From positions 22,485 to 86,484 of the forward strand of contig NZ_PQNY01000013.1 of assembly GCF_002917885.1 (NCBI RefSeq): 64,000 nt of DNA, written 5' to 3'. The first letter of the stretch is position 1. Every line of letters starts with the position of its first letter. Source of the stretch: Flavobacterium croceum DSM 17960 (GTDB taxonomy: Bacteria; Bacteroidota; Bacteroidia; Flavobacteriales; Flavobacteriaceae). Below are positions 53,756 through 63,827 of the stretch, piece after piece. The notes beneath the pieces are model-generated. The model worked only from the letters and a program-made list of their open reading frames with translations, made no database searches and was not told the DNA's origin. The translations under genes and the position numbers were made by a program.

Positions 53756-54322
53756 ATGAATATAGATGTATTAATTTCAATTTGCATAGGAATAGGATTA
53801 GCATCTTCTACAGGATTTAGAGTTTTTTTGCCTCTATTTTTATTAAGTATTGCATCGCACTTTCACTTTATTTCATTAACAGATTCACTTTCTTGGCTGG
53901 GCAACCCTATTAGTGTAGTGGTTTTTGGAGTAGCGATGCTAGTAGAAATTGTGGCTTATTATATTCCTTTTGTTGATAATCTACTCGATACCATGGCTGT
54001 ACCTCTTGCTACTATAGCAGGTTTTTTGGTAATGTTTGCTACGAGTGTTCATTTAGATCCTACTTTGGCTACAATAATATCACTCATTGCAGGCTCTGGA
54101 ACCGCAGCTGCAGTACAAAGTTTCACAACTGTAACGCGTTTAGGTTCGTCTGTAAAAACTGGTGGTTTGGCAAATCCTATAGTAACCACCACCGAAACAG
54201 GTAGTGCTTTGGCATTAAGTTCTTTATCGATTTTTTTACCCATTGTTGCAGGTGTGGTGGTAGTAATTTTACTGTTTGTTTTGGTGCTTTTTTATAAATA
54301 TTTAAAAAGAAAATTATCCTAA
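53756..54322 (+). CDS. DUF4126 membrane protein
   Basis: A 188-residue membrane protein with about five hydrophobic segments. Characteristic are the opening ISICIGIGLASSTGFRVFLPLFLLSIASHF and the NPISVVVFGVAMLVEIVAYYIPFVDNLLDTMAVPLATIAG stretch. A Gly/Ala/Thr-rich middle (AGSGTAAAVQSFTTVTRLGSSVKTGGLANPIV) follows. This fits DUF4126, a family without assigned function. It ends by overlapping the convergent photolyase gene by 9 bp. Confidence 0.88.
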   Translation: MNIDVLISICIGIGLASSTGFRVFLPLFLLSIASHFHFISLTDSLSWLGNPISVVVFGVAMLVEIVAYYIPFVDNLLDTMAVPLATIAGFLVMFATSVHLDPTLATIISLIAGSGTAAAVQSFTTVTRLGSSVKTGGLANPIVTTTETGSALALSSLSIFLPIVAGVVVVILLFVLVLFYKYLKRKLS

Positions 54323-55600
54323 TGCTTTTTTATACGTAAACAAGCATTTTTCTCTAGCCGCTTTATGCTCTACTATAGGTTGTGGATAATAGGGAGTACC
54401 AAATTCTGGAATCCATTTTTTAATATAGCGCAAATCTTTATCAAACTTTTTTACTTGTTCTTCGGGATTAAATATTCTAAAATAAGGTGCTGCATCAACG
54501 CCGCTTCCTGCTGCCCATTGCCAATTACCTACATTACTAGCTTGTTCATAATCGAGTAATTTAGTAGCAAAATAAGTTTCGCCCCAACGCCAATCTATTA
54601 ATAAATGTTTACAAAGAAAGCTTGCTACAATCATTCGCACTCTATTGTGCATATTGCCTGTAGCATTCAACTCGCGCATACCTGCATCTACAAAAGGATA
54701 GCCTGTTTTTCCTTGACACCATTTTTTAAATTTTTCTTCGTCGTTTTCCCAAACTATAGCGTCATACTGAGGTTTAAAACTTTTTGAAATAGTATGAGGG
54801 AAATGCCATAGTATTTGCATAAAAAATTCCCTCCAAATCAATTCGTTTAAAAATGTTTTATTTTGATGTTTTTGTACTTGTTGTACTAGTTGCCTAATCG
54901 ATATTGTACCAAAACGAAGGTAAACTCCTAGTTTTGATGTGCCTTCAAGAGCAGGAAAATCTCTTGTACCTTGGTAATTATCTATTAACTGATTGGTAAG
55001 AGTATAGCTCGGAATTGTAACAGCACTTTTTTGAAATCCTATATCATTGAGTTGCAAAAATGGGTAATGGTGTGTCGCTATTTTATATAAATAGGCTTCG
55101 GAGTTGTAATTAGGTACTGTTGTGTTTTCTAAAGTAGCTTTCCATTTATTAGAATAGGGCGTATACACTACATAGGGTTGTTGATTATCTTTTACAATTT
55201 CGCTTTTTTCAAAAATCACCTGATCTTTTGAGGTAAAAAAAGCTATGTTGTTTTCCGAAAAAAATGAATTAAGTTCTACATCTCTTTTTCGAGCATAGGG
55301 TTCGTAGTCATGGTTGGTGTATACTTTTTCGATCTTGTTTTCTTGTATTAATTGAAGAAAAACAGCTTTGGGCTCACCATAAAATACTGCTAACGATTTG
55401 TTTTTTTTTGAAAGTTCATTGTTAATGTGCTCCAATTGTTGATGTATAAAATCTACACGAGCATCATCTTTTTCTAAAAGATTTAAAATATTTGTATCAA
55501 AAATAAATATAGGCAATACTGCATCACTGTGTAGTAATGCGTGATACAAACCTGCATTATCTGTTAATCTTAAATCGCGTCTAAACCAAAATATTGTCAT
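54314..55600 (-). CDS. Deoxyribodipyrimidine photolyase / cryptochrome family protein
   Basis: A 428-residue flavoprotein, slightly shorter than class I photolyases (about 470). The N-terminal alpha/beta antenna domain starts MTIFWFRRDLRLTDNAGLYHAL. The C-terminal FAD domain contains LRFGTISIRQLVQ, LIWREFFMQILWHFP, FVDAGMRELNATGNMHNRVRMIVASFL, LLIDWRWGETYFATKLLDYEQASNVGNWQWAAGSGVDAAPYFRIFNP. The Trp electron-transfer chain and the conserved Asn-Met-His around the CPD pocket are present, supporting light-driven CPD repair. It overlaps the SRPBCC gene by 1 bp upstream. Confidence 0.93.
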   Translation of the reverse strand: MTIFWFRRDLRLTDNAGLYHALLHSDAVLPIFIFDTNILNLLEKDDARVDFIHQQLEHINNELSKKNKSLAVFYGEPKAVFLQLIQENKIEKVYTNHDYEPYARKRDVELNSFFSENNIAFFTSKDQVIFEKSEIVKDNQQPYVVYTPYSNKWKATLENTTVPNYNSEAYLYKIATHHYPFLQLNDIGFQKSAVTIPSYTLTNQLIDNYQGTRDFPALEGTSKLGVYLRFGTISIRQLVQQVQKHQNKTFLNELIWREFFMQILWHFPHTISKSFKPQYDAIVWENDEEKFKKWCQGKTGYPFVDAGMRELNATGNMHNRVRMIVASFLCKHLLIDWRWGETYFATKLLDYEQASNVGNWQWAAGSGVDAAPYFRIFNPEEQVKKFDKDLRYIKKWIPEFGTPYYPQPIVEHKAAREKCLFTYKKALG

Positions 55601-56061
55601 TATATTGTACCAAAAAGTTCTACCAATTTATCTGTTCTATATTTAAAAATTTGCTCAAGTTTCGGTTTTACGAGTATAGGATGCACTAAGGTTCCCATAA
55701 ATCCGAAAGGTAATTTATAATCTACAATATCAATCATTTCTACGCCATTATCTACGGCTTTAAAAAAGTGTTTATGATGCCACAACGCATAAGGCCCAAA
55801 ACGTTGTTCGTCTACAAAATATTGTTTATCAATAACATGGGTAATTTCTGTAACCCACTTTGTACGAATGCCCAATAGTGGTGAAACCCAATATTGGATT
55901 ATCTGTCCTGGAAACATTTTACAATCTGCCCCAGATATTATATCAAACCCCATATAATCGGGTGTAATAGTTTTTAAATTTTTTGGATCTGAAAAAAAGT
56001 CCCAAGCCGTATCCAAATCTATTGGTAAATATTGTTTTGATTGTAGTTGATATATTTTCAT
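55600..56061 (-). CDS. SRPBCC family (START-like) protein
   Basis: A 153-residue polyketide cyclase/START-fold protein. YLPIDLDTAWDFFSDPKNLKTITPDYMGFDI opens the lipid-pocket fold, and the C-terminal FGFMGTLVHPILVKPKLEQIFKYRTDKLVELF closes it with the long helix. Such proteins are frequently paired with photolyase genes, as here (1 bp overlap, coupled). The ligand and role are unknown. A TAAATTTG -7 element (56084-56077) lies 16 bp before its start on the minus strand. Confidence 0.85.
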   Translation of the reverse strand: MKIYQLQSKQYLPIDLDTAWDFFSDPKNLKTITPDYMGFDIISGADCKMFPGQIIQYWVSPLLGIRTKWVTEITHVIDKQYFVDEQRFGPYALWHHKHFFKAVDNGVEMIDIVDYKLPFGFMGTLVHPILVKPKLEQIFKYRTDKLVELFGTI

Positions 56062-56183
56062 ATTAGAAATTTTTTACAAATTTACAAATTTGTTTAATGT
56101 ATCTAATAAATAATTAAACAAAAAAAGTACCGATTAAATACAATAAAATTCGATTAAAAGTGTTTTAAAAGTAAAAAAGTATG

Positions 56184-56191
56184 TAATTTTG
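56184..56191 (+). promoter_or_regulatory. -7 element for the type B T9SS gene
   Basis: TAATTTTG (TAnnTTTG) ends 23 bp before the start codon. No TTG at -33 spacing was found. Confidence 0.45.
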
Positions 56192-56214
56192 ATGAGCCTC
56201 AAATTCTATTAGAA

Positions 56215-59200
56215 ATGAATAAAATTGTTATTGTTTTACTACTTTTATTTACATCTTTAAGTTTTGCCTTTAACCTGAATGTAACACCTACAAACGAAAC
56301 TTGCTCGGGTAACGGCAGTTTGTCGTTTGCTGTTTCCAATACAAACGCTTCTGGCAGCTTAACTTATATCATTTACAAATTACCCAATACTACTACACCT
56401 ATTAGTACACAAAGTACAACAACTTTATCGGGTTTGGTTGCTGGAGACTATAAAGTTGTAGCTCAAGAGAATGTAGGAAGTAATGTAACAACCCAAGAAC
56501 AAACAGTAACAATACAAAATCAAATTACACCTTTAAGCTATACTATACAAAACTTAAACCAAGCGTGTTCCAACTTAAGTTCATTAATAATCAATGTTAA
56601 TTCTGGTACAGCTGCTACTTATGCTATTATTAATGGCCCTGTTTTGGTTGCAGCACAAAGTAGTAATACATTTAACAATTTACCAACAGGAACTTACACT
56701 ATTAAAGTTACCGATGTTTGTGGAGCAGCTTTGGTACAAGAGTTTACTACTGTGAGTAGCCCTACAGGTATGTCTATTGGTAATCCAGTGGTTTCAAATA
56801 GTGTACCTAATTCTTGTACTAACTTTAATGTTACCAATACATTGTCTTCTTCAACAGGAACTATGCTCGGGTATCCATTAACTGTAACTTATGTATTACA
56901 CCCGCCTGGAGGAGCGCCCGATATTACGTATACACAAACTATAAATACAGGTGGGCTTACGAGTGTAGATGTTACACAAGTTTTTCCAGAATATTTAAAT
57001 CAAAGTTACACGTATGATATTTCGGTTCAAGACAGTTGTAGTCAAACTTATGCATCACTATTTACTGTAAGTCATAATTTATTGGTTGCTCATAACCCAA
57101 TTGATGTTATTTGCGACGATAAATATTTTACCATAGTTGTAAGAAATTTTATGCCTCCTTACACTATAAACTTTACAACTTATCCTGCTGGGTTTAACCC
57201 AAGTTCATTTACAAGTCCATATCCTGGACCTTATAGTACAGAAACTGTAATTTTTGGTGGAGAAAATCAACCTACTCCTTTAGGATATTATGAATTTACT
57301 GTTACTGATGCTTGCGGTAGAGTAAGTAATTACAATTTTTCGTTATCACAAATTCCGCGTACTCCTTCTGTATTTGGTGTTAATGATGGTTGTGTACTCA
57401 ATACAGGTAGTATATATGCTTCGGTAAGTAATTCAGAAATTACATCGGCTTTATTTACCCAAGTACCTCCAGCTTATACAGGTGCTTTAGATGTTTCTAG
57501 TTTAATTACCTCTTCGGGGTCTTTAATCTTACATAATTTGCCGTTGGGCACTTACACCTTACAACTTACAGATTCTTGTAATGATATTTTGCCACCTACC
57601 ACAATTACAATACCAGCTTATGTTGATGTTGGTTTATTTTCTCAAGAAAGACCAGGTTGTAGTACAAATAGATCATCTGTATCGGTATACAGTGGTAATG
57701 CAAAACTTACGCAACTTAAAATTATTCAAGCACCAACAGCATATAGCACTTCTTTACCACAAGATGTAAGTTTTAATATTGTTGCTACCACAGGTAAGTT
57801 TTATATGAACGATTTACCACCAGGTCAATACACTTTTGAGGGTACTGATGCCTGCGGATTTACAAATCAAATTACAGTTACATTAACAGGCTATCAAATT
57901 ACTAACCCTGCATTGTCATTTATTCAAAACTGTGGTTCTTTTGATATTAATTTAGATTTTCAAAGCAATGGCACATTAAATGAGGTGTATTGGTTGCAAA
58001 AACTAATAGATCCTGCTACCAATACATGGGGACATCCTCAAACCAACCAAACTTATACTACAGGAACTATCCCCAATGCTACAAATGGAGTATTAATTGC
58101 CAATCATACTATAAATTATAATTATGCTTATAATGGAAAGTTTAGAATTGTACGAAGCTTTGACTCTTTTTATAATGGTTCGCAAGTAAATGATAACTCG
58201 GTTGCTCAAGTTACTAAAAGTTGTTTTGAAATACTTACTCCAGAGTTTACCTACAATTTGGCATTGCAAATACTAGAAATTCGAAGAATGCCTTGTTCTG
58301 CCCTAAATGGTAACAAAGATGTAATTATTTCTGCAATAGGTACAGGCCCATTAAAATATTATATAATAGAGAAAAACGGATTACCTATTTTTATAGATAA
58401 TGGAAATTCTAATGTTTTTGAAGACTTACCTGTAGGAGTATACAAATTTGTGGTAGAAGATGTATGTGGTAATTCTGAACCAAGAGTAGTCGATATCAAT
58501 CAGCTTACTTCGATTATTGTATACACACAACCTGAAAATACTTTAAAATGCACTAACTACATTTATGGGAATGAAACTTTTAACTTGACTAGTTATCCAC
58601 AACAAATTATAGGCAATCAATCATTAAGCAATTACAATATTACCTTTTATACCAATGCTGTAGATGCTCAAACTGCTACCAATGCTATACCAAATGTGAT
58701 AAGTTATGATCCTCCTACAAACCCATTTACGGTATATGCTCGCATTGTAAATACAATTTTGCCAACGTGTTATGAAATTACTACTTTCGATTTAATTGTA
58801 GGATTAGAACCTACTTTACATATTTTGCCAGAATATAAAGATTGCGAATTATCTCCAATTACCATCGATGCGTCTATGGGTAATTTACCTACTACGACTT
58901 ATTTATGGTCTGATGGTTCTACAAATCCTACAATAACCATTACTACGCCTGGTGTTCATAACATGAGTGTACAAGCCTTTAATGATTATGGTAACGAAAA
59001 AAAATGTATAAATCAAAAATCTTTTGTGGTAATTATATCTAAGTTGCCAGAAATAAGCAACATTGAAACTGTAGATTGGACTGATAGCAATAATGAAATT
59101 TCGGTCTATACAACTACCAATTCGAGTTCTTATGAATATTCTATAGATGGTACCCATTTTCAATCGAGTAACACATTTACAGGTTTGCCCGCAGGAGAAT

Positions 59201-59517
59201 ATATGGTTTATGTAAAAGACAGCATTGGTTGTGGTATCGATACTCAAAAAGTTTGGTTACTAGATTACTACCGCTTTTTTACACCAAATAACGACGGTAA
59301 AAATGATTTATGGCGTATTTATTTTTCTGAAAACGAGCCCAATTTTAAACTTTCTATTTTTGATCGATATGGAAAATTAATCAAACGTTTTGTAAACGGT
59401 AGTGATGCTTGGGACGGTACATACAACGGAGAAATGCTTTTTGCTACAGATTATTGGTTTGTAGCAGAAAGACAAGATGGTAGAATACACAAAGGGCACT
59501 TTTCTTTGGTACGATAA
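56215..59517 (+). CDS. Large surface protein with type B (CHU_C) T9SS sorting domain
   Basis: A 1100-residue exported protein with signal peptide MNKIVIVLLLLFTSLSFAF. The body consists of repeated Ig-like/SprB-type modules of about 90-100 residues, each ending in a pattern like LPTGTYTIKVTDVCGA, TYTLQLTDSCND, QYTFEGTDACGF or VYKFVVEDVCGN. That Cys-containing closing strand recurs at least five times. The C-terminal 85 residues (YYRFFTPNNDGKNDLWRIYF to HKGHFSLVR) are the gliding-motility-associated CHU_C domain for type IX secretion (type B). It should be a long fibre-like adhesin or gliding-type surface protein. Confidence 0.92.
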   Translation: MNKIVIVLLLLFTSLSFAFNLNVTPTNETCSGNGSLSFAVSNTNASGSLTYIIYKLPNTTTPISTQSTTTLSGLVAGDYKVVAQENVGSNVTTQEQTVTIQNQITPLSYTIQNLNQACSNLSSLIINVNSGTAATYAIINGPVLVAAQSSNTFNNLPTGTYTIKVTDVCGAALVQEFTTVSSPTGMSIGNPVVSNSVPNSCTNFNVTNTLSSSTGTMLGYPLTVTYVLHPPGGAPDITYTQTINTGGLTSVDVTQVFPEYLNQSYTYDISVQDSCSQTYASLFTVSHNLLVAHNPIDVICDDKYFTIVVRNFMPPYTINFTTYPAGFNPSSFTSPYPGPYSTETVIFGGENQPTPLGYYEFTVTDACGRVSNYNFSLSQIPRTPSVFGVNDGCVLNTGSIYASVSNSEITSALFTQVPPAYTGALDVSSLITSSGSLILHNLPLGTYTLQLTDSCNDILPPTTITIPAYVDVGLFSQERPGCSTNRSSVSVYSGNAKLTQLKIIQAPTAYSTSLPQDVSFNIVATTGKFYMNDLPPGQYTFEGTDACGFTNQITVTLTGYQITNPALSFIQNCGSFDINLDFQSNGTLNEVYWLQKLIDPATNTWGHPQTNQTYTTGTIPNATNGVLIANHTINYNYAYNGKFRIVRSFDSFYNGSQVNDNSVAQVTKSCFEILTPEFTYNLALQILEIRRMPCSALNGNKDVIISAIGTGPLKYYIIEKNGLPIFIDNGNSNVFEDLPVGVYKFVVEDVCGNSEPRVVDINQLTSIIVYTQPENTLKCTNYIYGNETFNLTSYPQQIIGNQSLSNYNITFYTNAVDAQTATNAIPNVISYDPPTNPFTVYARIVNTILPTCYEITTFDLIVGLEPTLHILPEYKDCELSPITIDASMGNLPTTTYLWSDGSTNPTITITTPGVHNMSVQAFNDYGNEKKCINQKSFVVIISKLPEISNIETVDWTDSNNEISVYTTTNSSSYEYSIDGTHFQSSNTFTGLPAGEYMVYVKDSIGCGIDTQKVWLLDYYRFFTPNNDGKNDLWRIYFSENEPNFKLSIFDRYGKLIKRFVNGSDAWDGTYNGEMLFATDYWFVAERQDGRIHKGHFSLVR

Positions 59518-59528
59518 GGAAAAATTTG

Positions 59529-60821
59529 TTATTTCTCGATTAAAAACTTTTTAAATTCATTGTAATTTTGAATAAGAATGCTGTGTTTCTCTTTTTTGAG
59601 AAGCTCAGCAATATCGTTTGGAATATCCAATTTTATGTTTAAAATAGATTCTACTTCTTCTAAAAATTTTACAGGATGAGCCGTTTCTAGAAATACACCT
59701 ATTGTATTTGGATTGGTTTTTAAATAGTTTTTAAGACCTAGATAGCCTACAGCTCCATGTGGTTCGGCAATATACTTTGTTGAATTGTAAATGGTTTGCA
59801 TAGCTTGTACTGTATCTTCATCAGAGTAGGACCAAGAAGAAAAATCGTGAGCCAATTGCTCAAAATTATGCTCATACAGTTCTACTATGCGTGTAAAATT
59901 GCTTGGGTTGCCCACATCCATTGCATTAGATAATGTAGCAATACTAGGTTTGGCTTTGTATTCACCACTTTTCATAAATACAGGCACGGTGTCGTTGCTG
60001 TTGGTAGAAGCTACAAAATGGAGTAGGGGTAATCCCATTTTTTTTGCTAAAATACCTGCGCAAATATTTCCAAAATTTCCACTTGGACAAGAAATAGTAA
60101 GAGGCTTATTGTGCTTTTTTAATTGTTTATACGCAAAGAAAAAGTAAAACATTTGTGGCAACCAGCGGGCAATATTGATTGAATTGGCCGAAGTAAGAAA
60201 TAGATGAGACAAATCGGTATCGAGAAAAGCTGTTTTTACCATATCTTGGCAGTCGTCAAATACACCATTAACTTCTAGAGCCGTAATGTTTTTACCTAAT
60301 GTAGTAAGTTGTTTTTCTTGTATATCGCTTACTTTTTTAGATGGGTAAAGTATAACAACATCAACTCCTTCTACACCCAAAAAACCGCTTGCTACAGCAC
60401 CACCTGTATCGCCAGATGTAGCTACTAATACGGTTACTTTTTTTGAAGTTTCACGGGTAAAATACCCCAAACACCGCGACATAAACCGAGCACCTACATC
60501 TTTAAATGCTTTCGTTGGCCCATGGTATAGTTCGAGTGAATAGATGTTTTGCTCCACTTCTACACAAGGAAAATCAAATACTAAAGTTTCTTCAATAATA
60601 TTTTTTAATATATTCTTTGGAATTTCATTGCCTACAAACGGACTAATAACCTGATAAGCAATTTCCAAATTGGTATATTGCTCTATATTATCTATAAAAT
60701 TTTGAGGTAATTGCGGAATATTGCTCGGAAAATACAAACCTTTATCGGGAGCAATTCCTGCTATTACTGCTTCTTTAAAACCAGCAGTTAAATTCTTATT
60801 TGTAAGGCTAAAATAATTCAT
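59529..60821 (-). CDS. thrC: Threonine synthase
   Basis: A 430-residue PLP enzyme. The PLP Lys is in LYHGPTKAFKDVGARFMSR. SGDTGGAVASGFLG binds the phosphate, and SANSINIARWLPQMFYFFFAY and CPSGNFGNICAGILAKKMGLP are typical of the class I (longer) bacterial enzyme. It converts O-phosphohomoserine to threonine. No other threonine genes are adjacent in the window. It has a full promoter upstream. Confidence 0.95.
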   Translation of the reverse strand: MNYFSLTNKNLTAGFKEAVIAGIAPDKGLYFPSNIPQLPQNFIDNIEQYTNLEIAYQVISPFVGNEIPKNILKNIIEETLVFDFPCVEVEQNIYSLELYHGPTKAFKDVGARFMSRCLGYFTRETSKKVTVLVATSGDTGGAVASGFLGVEGVDVVILYPSKKVSDIQEKQLTTLGKNITALEVNGVFDDCQDMVKTAFLDTDLSHLFLTSANSINIARWLPQMFYFFFAYKQLKKHNKPLTISCPSGNFGNICAGILAKKMGLPLLHFVASTNSNDTVPVFMKSGEYKAKPSIATLSNAMDVGNPSNFTRIVELYEHNFEQLAHDFSSWSYSDEDTVQAMQTIYNSTKYIAEPHGAVGYLGLKNYLKTNPNTIGVFLETAHPVKFLEEVESILNIKLDIPNDIAELLKKEKHSILIQNYNEFKKFLIEK

Positions 60822-60861
60822 TAAAAAAATACATTGAAAAAATTATGCTTTATTTTACTCA

Positions 60862-60891
60862 CAAATATAGTGGTAAAGCTAACTTTTTCAA
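60862..60891 (-). promoter_or_regulatory. Promoter of thrC
   Basis: On the minus strand TTG (60891-60889), 19 bp, TATATTTG (60869-60862): a full -33/-7 match, 41 bp before the thrC start. Confidence 0.65.
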
Positions 60892-60926
60892 TGTATTTTA
60901 AAAAGTATTGGATAAATTTTTAAAAA

Positions 60927-63458
60927 CTATCCTGGAATATCGCCACCGTTTTCTTGTTCGTTATCACGTTTTGGTTTAATATCTTTATCGTTTTTAGATT
61001 TATTAAATCTATAAGTAAATGAAAGGTTAATTTGTCTTACTCTAAATTGCATTTCTTGGTATGAATCTAGCGTACCATTTACAAAATTGTACATTCTACG
61101 TTTTCTAGAATTAAATACATCGTTTACATTAAGTGCAATGGTAGCTTTGTCTTTTAATACATCTTTGCTAAATCCTAAATTTAAAGCAGCTATACCCAAT
61201 ATTTTACCTTGTGCTGTAGTTTGAGGTGCATTGTACGTAAAGTTCGTTTGCCAGTCAATTTTGTAAGGTAACGATATTTTTGAAGAAACTCGAGAACTCC
61301 ACGAGTTGGTTTTATTATCAAAATTTTGGGCAATGGTTTGGTTTAAATAGTTTGTATAAGCATAGCTCCCCGAAGTATTAATAGCAAAGAAATTAAAATT
61401 TGTATTCAGTTTCCACCATTTGTATGGCGAATAATTTAAGGTAAATTCAAACCCAGTGCGGTATTCTTTTGCTAAATTTATAGGTGTTGTAATCATTACA
61501 GGTGTAATAACATCTGCTCCACCATTTATTACTACAGGTACTCCGTTAGTAATAACATCTGCGCCATCTACAACAGTAATAACAAAATTACCTGTTTCTC
61601 TGCGTATCATTTGTACCACATCTTTTGTAGTGTTGTAATATAGAGAAGTACTCAAGGTTAATTTATCCCATTTTTTTAAAAAACCAATATCAAAAGCATC
61701 TGTCAAAGAAGGGTTTAAGTCTGGATTACCTTGAAAAATATTTATATTACTCGAATAACTGTTAAACGGATTAATTTCTCTACCTCTAGGTCTGTTAATT
61801 CTCTTACTATAATTTAAGGACACATTGGTGTTGTCTGAAATTTCGTATGCCCAAGTAGCGCTCGGGAAAAAGTTATTGTATTTTTTAGTTTTGTAAAGTT
61901 GGCTTGTTAGCTGATTTACTTCAATATGTGAATCTTCAAAACGAAGTCCGTAAAGCATAGAAAGTTTTTTTACTTTGGTACCAAACTGCCCATATACTGC
62001 ATTTACATTTTCTATATATTCTAAAACATTTGTAAACTGATTATTTAATACACCATTATTATATACTTGATAATTTGTGAGTAAGTTGGTAAAATTACCT
62101 CTATAACCAGCTTCTACTTGCGATTGTTTTTGTAGAGGCAATACATAATCGGCTTGTATTGTATTTCTATTTTGGCGTTGTTTGTTTTTTGATGTATCTA
62201 ATGTGCTGAGCGAACTGTTGTTTTGGTAATTGTAAATAGTAGCCGAAATATCGTCGTTATTTTTAGAGGCCGAAAAATCTACCGTAAGTTTATGTCCGTC
62301 TTTTTTAAACTTTTTCAATAAATTGGATGTAAACTCTATATTACTCCCCGAATTATCTTCGATATTATTTCTAAAATTTGAAAACTTGTATATTCTATTG
62401 GCGTCAAAGTTTTGATAACTTATAAAATTGTCTCCGTTACCCGAATTTTTTCTATAATTAAACGTATTTGTCCACGTAGTAGATTTGTCTAGAAACCATT
62501 CTGCACCAAAATTACCGTTGTAGGTATTGCCTTTTTGAAGATTATCTCTTTTTTCGTAAATGTAATTTCGAGTACTGTTATCGCTGTTTAAATAACGTGA
62601 GTCAAAAAAAGCATTACCTGGAGTTTTTCTATACGCAAACCCTTGGTTGGTAAACAAATTAAAGTTTTCAGATTTAAAATTTAGCGTTCCGTTAATACCA
62701 TAGTTTTCAGGATCTCCAGCGTTTGCCATTAATGTACCATTTAAACCTTTTGTTTTTCCTTTTTTCAAAATGATATTGATAAGCCCTGCGCCACCTTCGG
62801 CATCATATCGAGCAGAAGGGTTTGTAATTACTTCTACTTTATCTATAGCATCGGCAGGTATCATTTTTAAGGCATCATTAATGTTTATAGCATTCGAAAG
62901 CCTGCCGTCTATCAACACTTTTACATTGTCGTTGCCTCGTAAAGCCACATTTCCTTCTACATCTACCGATACAGAGGGTACATTGTCGAGCACATCGCTT
63001 ACCGTACCACCCTTTACCATAATGTCTTTACCAACATTGTATATTTTTTTGTCGAGTTTTATTTCAACGGTAGTTTTATCGTTTCGTATGATTACTTCTT
63101 GCAATTGCGAAGGATCTTCTTGTAACGCTATTTTTTCTAAATTTTCAGAATTACTTATTGTTTTATTTTTAATGTATTGCGTTTTAAACGACATAAATTC
63201 GAACTTTACATCGTATGTACCCGTAATAACATCTACTTCGTAAATTCCTTTTTCGTTGGTCATTGCACCCGCAGTAGTTCGGTTGTTTTTTAAATTTATA
63301 AAACTTACTATTGCCGATTCTAGGGGTTTTCCAGAGCTTTTTTCTACGACTATTCCCGAAATTTTAACACGAGCACCTTGTGGTTTGTTTTGTGCATTTG
63401 TATCAATAGTATTCAAAATGCCTAATGCTACTATAATACAATATAAATATTTTGTCAT
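60927..63458 (-). CDS. Outer membrane beta-barrel (TonB-dependent receptor-like) protein
   Basis: The start is placed at 63458 (MTKYLYCIIVALGILNTIDTNAQ), where the signal peptide begins; an upstream ATG adds six residues (start 63476). The 843-residue product has an N-terminal carboxypeptidase-regulatory-like domain (KISGIVVEKSSGKPLESAIVSFINLKNNRTTAGAMTNEKGIYEVDV), a plug (GNDNVKVLIDGRLSNAININDALKMIPADAIDKVEVITNPSARYDAEGGAGLINIIL) and a large beta-barrel. The plug pattern is that of the Bacteroidota outer membrane beta-barrel family related to TonB-dependent receptors. No SusD-like partner is adjacent, so the ligand is unknown. Confidence 0.9.
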   Translation of the reverse strand: MTKYLYCIIVALGILNTIDTNAQNKPQGARVKISGIVVEKSSGKPLESAIVSFINLKNNRTTAGAMTNEKGIYEVDVITGTYDVKFEFMSFKTQYIKNKTISNSENLEKIALQEDPSQLQEVIIRNDKTTVEIKLDKKIYNVGKDIMVKGGTVSDVLDNVPSVSVDVEGNVALRGNDNVKVLIDGRLSNAININDALKMIPADAIDKVEVITNPSARYDAEGGAGLINIILKKGKTKGLNGTLMANAGDPENYGINGTLNFKSENFNLFTNQGFAYRKTPGNAFFDSRYLNSDNSTRNYIYEKRDNLQKGNTYNGNFGAEWFLDKSTTWTNTFNYRKNSGNGDNFISYQNFDANRIYKFSNFRNNIEDNSGSNIEFTSNLLKKFKKDGHKLTVDFSASKNNDDISATIYNYQNNSSLSTLDTSKNKQRQNRNTIQADYVLPLQKQSQVEAGYRGNFTNLLTNYQVYNNGVLNNQFTNVLEYIENVNAVYGQFGTKVKKLSMLYGLRFEDSHIEVNQLTSQLYKTKKYNNFFPSATWAYEISDNTNVSLNYSKRINRPRGREINPFNSYSSNINIFQGNPDLNPSLTDAFDIGFLKKWDKLTLSTSLYYNTTKDVVQMIRRETGNFVITVVDGADVITNGVPVVINGGADVITPVMITTPINLAKEYRTGFEFTLNYSPYKWWKLNTNFNFFAINTSGSYAYTNYLNQTIAQNFDNKTNSWSSRVSSKISLPYKIDWQTNFTYNAPQTTAQGKILGIAALNLGFSKDVLKDKATIALNVNDVFNSRKRRMYNFVNGTLDSYQEMQFRVRQINLSFTYRFNKSKNDKDIKPKRDNEQENGGDIPG

Positions 63459-63473
63459 GATATAAATTTTGTG

Positions 63474-63501
63474 CAAAATTAATCGTTCTATACCGCATCA
63501 A
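63474..63501 (-). promoter_or_regulatory. Promoter of the outer membrane barrel gene
   Basis: On the minus strand TTG (63501-63499), 17 bp, TAATTTTG (63481-63474): full match to the Bacteroidota pattern, 15 bp before the start codon chosen at 63458. The position also argues for that start, because the alternative ATG at 63476 would overlap the -7 element. Confidence 0.6.
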
Positions 63502-63550
63502 TTCACAATGCTTTGTTAAAAAAGTGCTTGCAATTGGTCATGACAAAAGA

Positions 63551-63754
63551 ATGAAGTTTTTAAATAGTTATATAATTAATAAAACTATAGTTTATATAGA
63601 ACTTCTAAAAAAAAGTAATTATTTGGAGTCTAAGAAGTTGTTTTTAAAAAACGGTACTCTCTATACAGAATTGTATAAAATAATGATGAAAAAATGTTGT
63701 AGAAATAGTTTATTTGAGAATGATTTGTTGCGTATTTCATTTAAAAGTTTTTGA
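63551..63754 (+). CDS. Unrecognised small ORF near the insertion sequence
   Basis: A 67-residue frame starting MKFLNSYIINKTIVYIELLKK, rich in Lys, Ile, Leu and Asn. I do not recognise it. Composition is that of the local AT-rich DNA and no promoter or partner is evident. It may be a chance ORF in the gap between the barrel gene and the insertion sequence, or a gene remnant. Confidence 0.2.
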   Translation: MKFLNSYIINKTIVYIELLKKSNYLESKKLFLKNGTLYTELYKIMMKKCCRNSLFENDLLRISFKSF

Positions 63755-63827
63755 ATTGATAAAAAAGAGCTAAATCATAATAATTTTTAATAGGTAAAAA
63801 TTCGGAATTAAGAATACGTTTTTTTAC

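Noticed and set aside
60822..60926. Possible riboswitch or attenuator in front of thrC
   Set aside because: The 105 bp hold a full promoter and AT-rich leader only; no stable hairpins, leader peptide with Thr runs or known riboswitch core were seen.
62770..63243. 157-codon plus-strand frame inside the outer membrane barrel gene
   Set aside because: It lies entirely antisense to a well supported gene, has an extreme Ser/Ile/Thr composition typical of an antisense shadow, and no promoter or partner.
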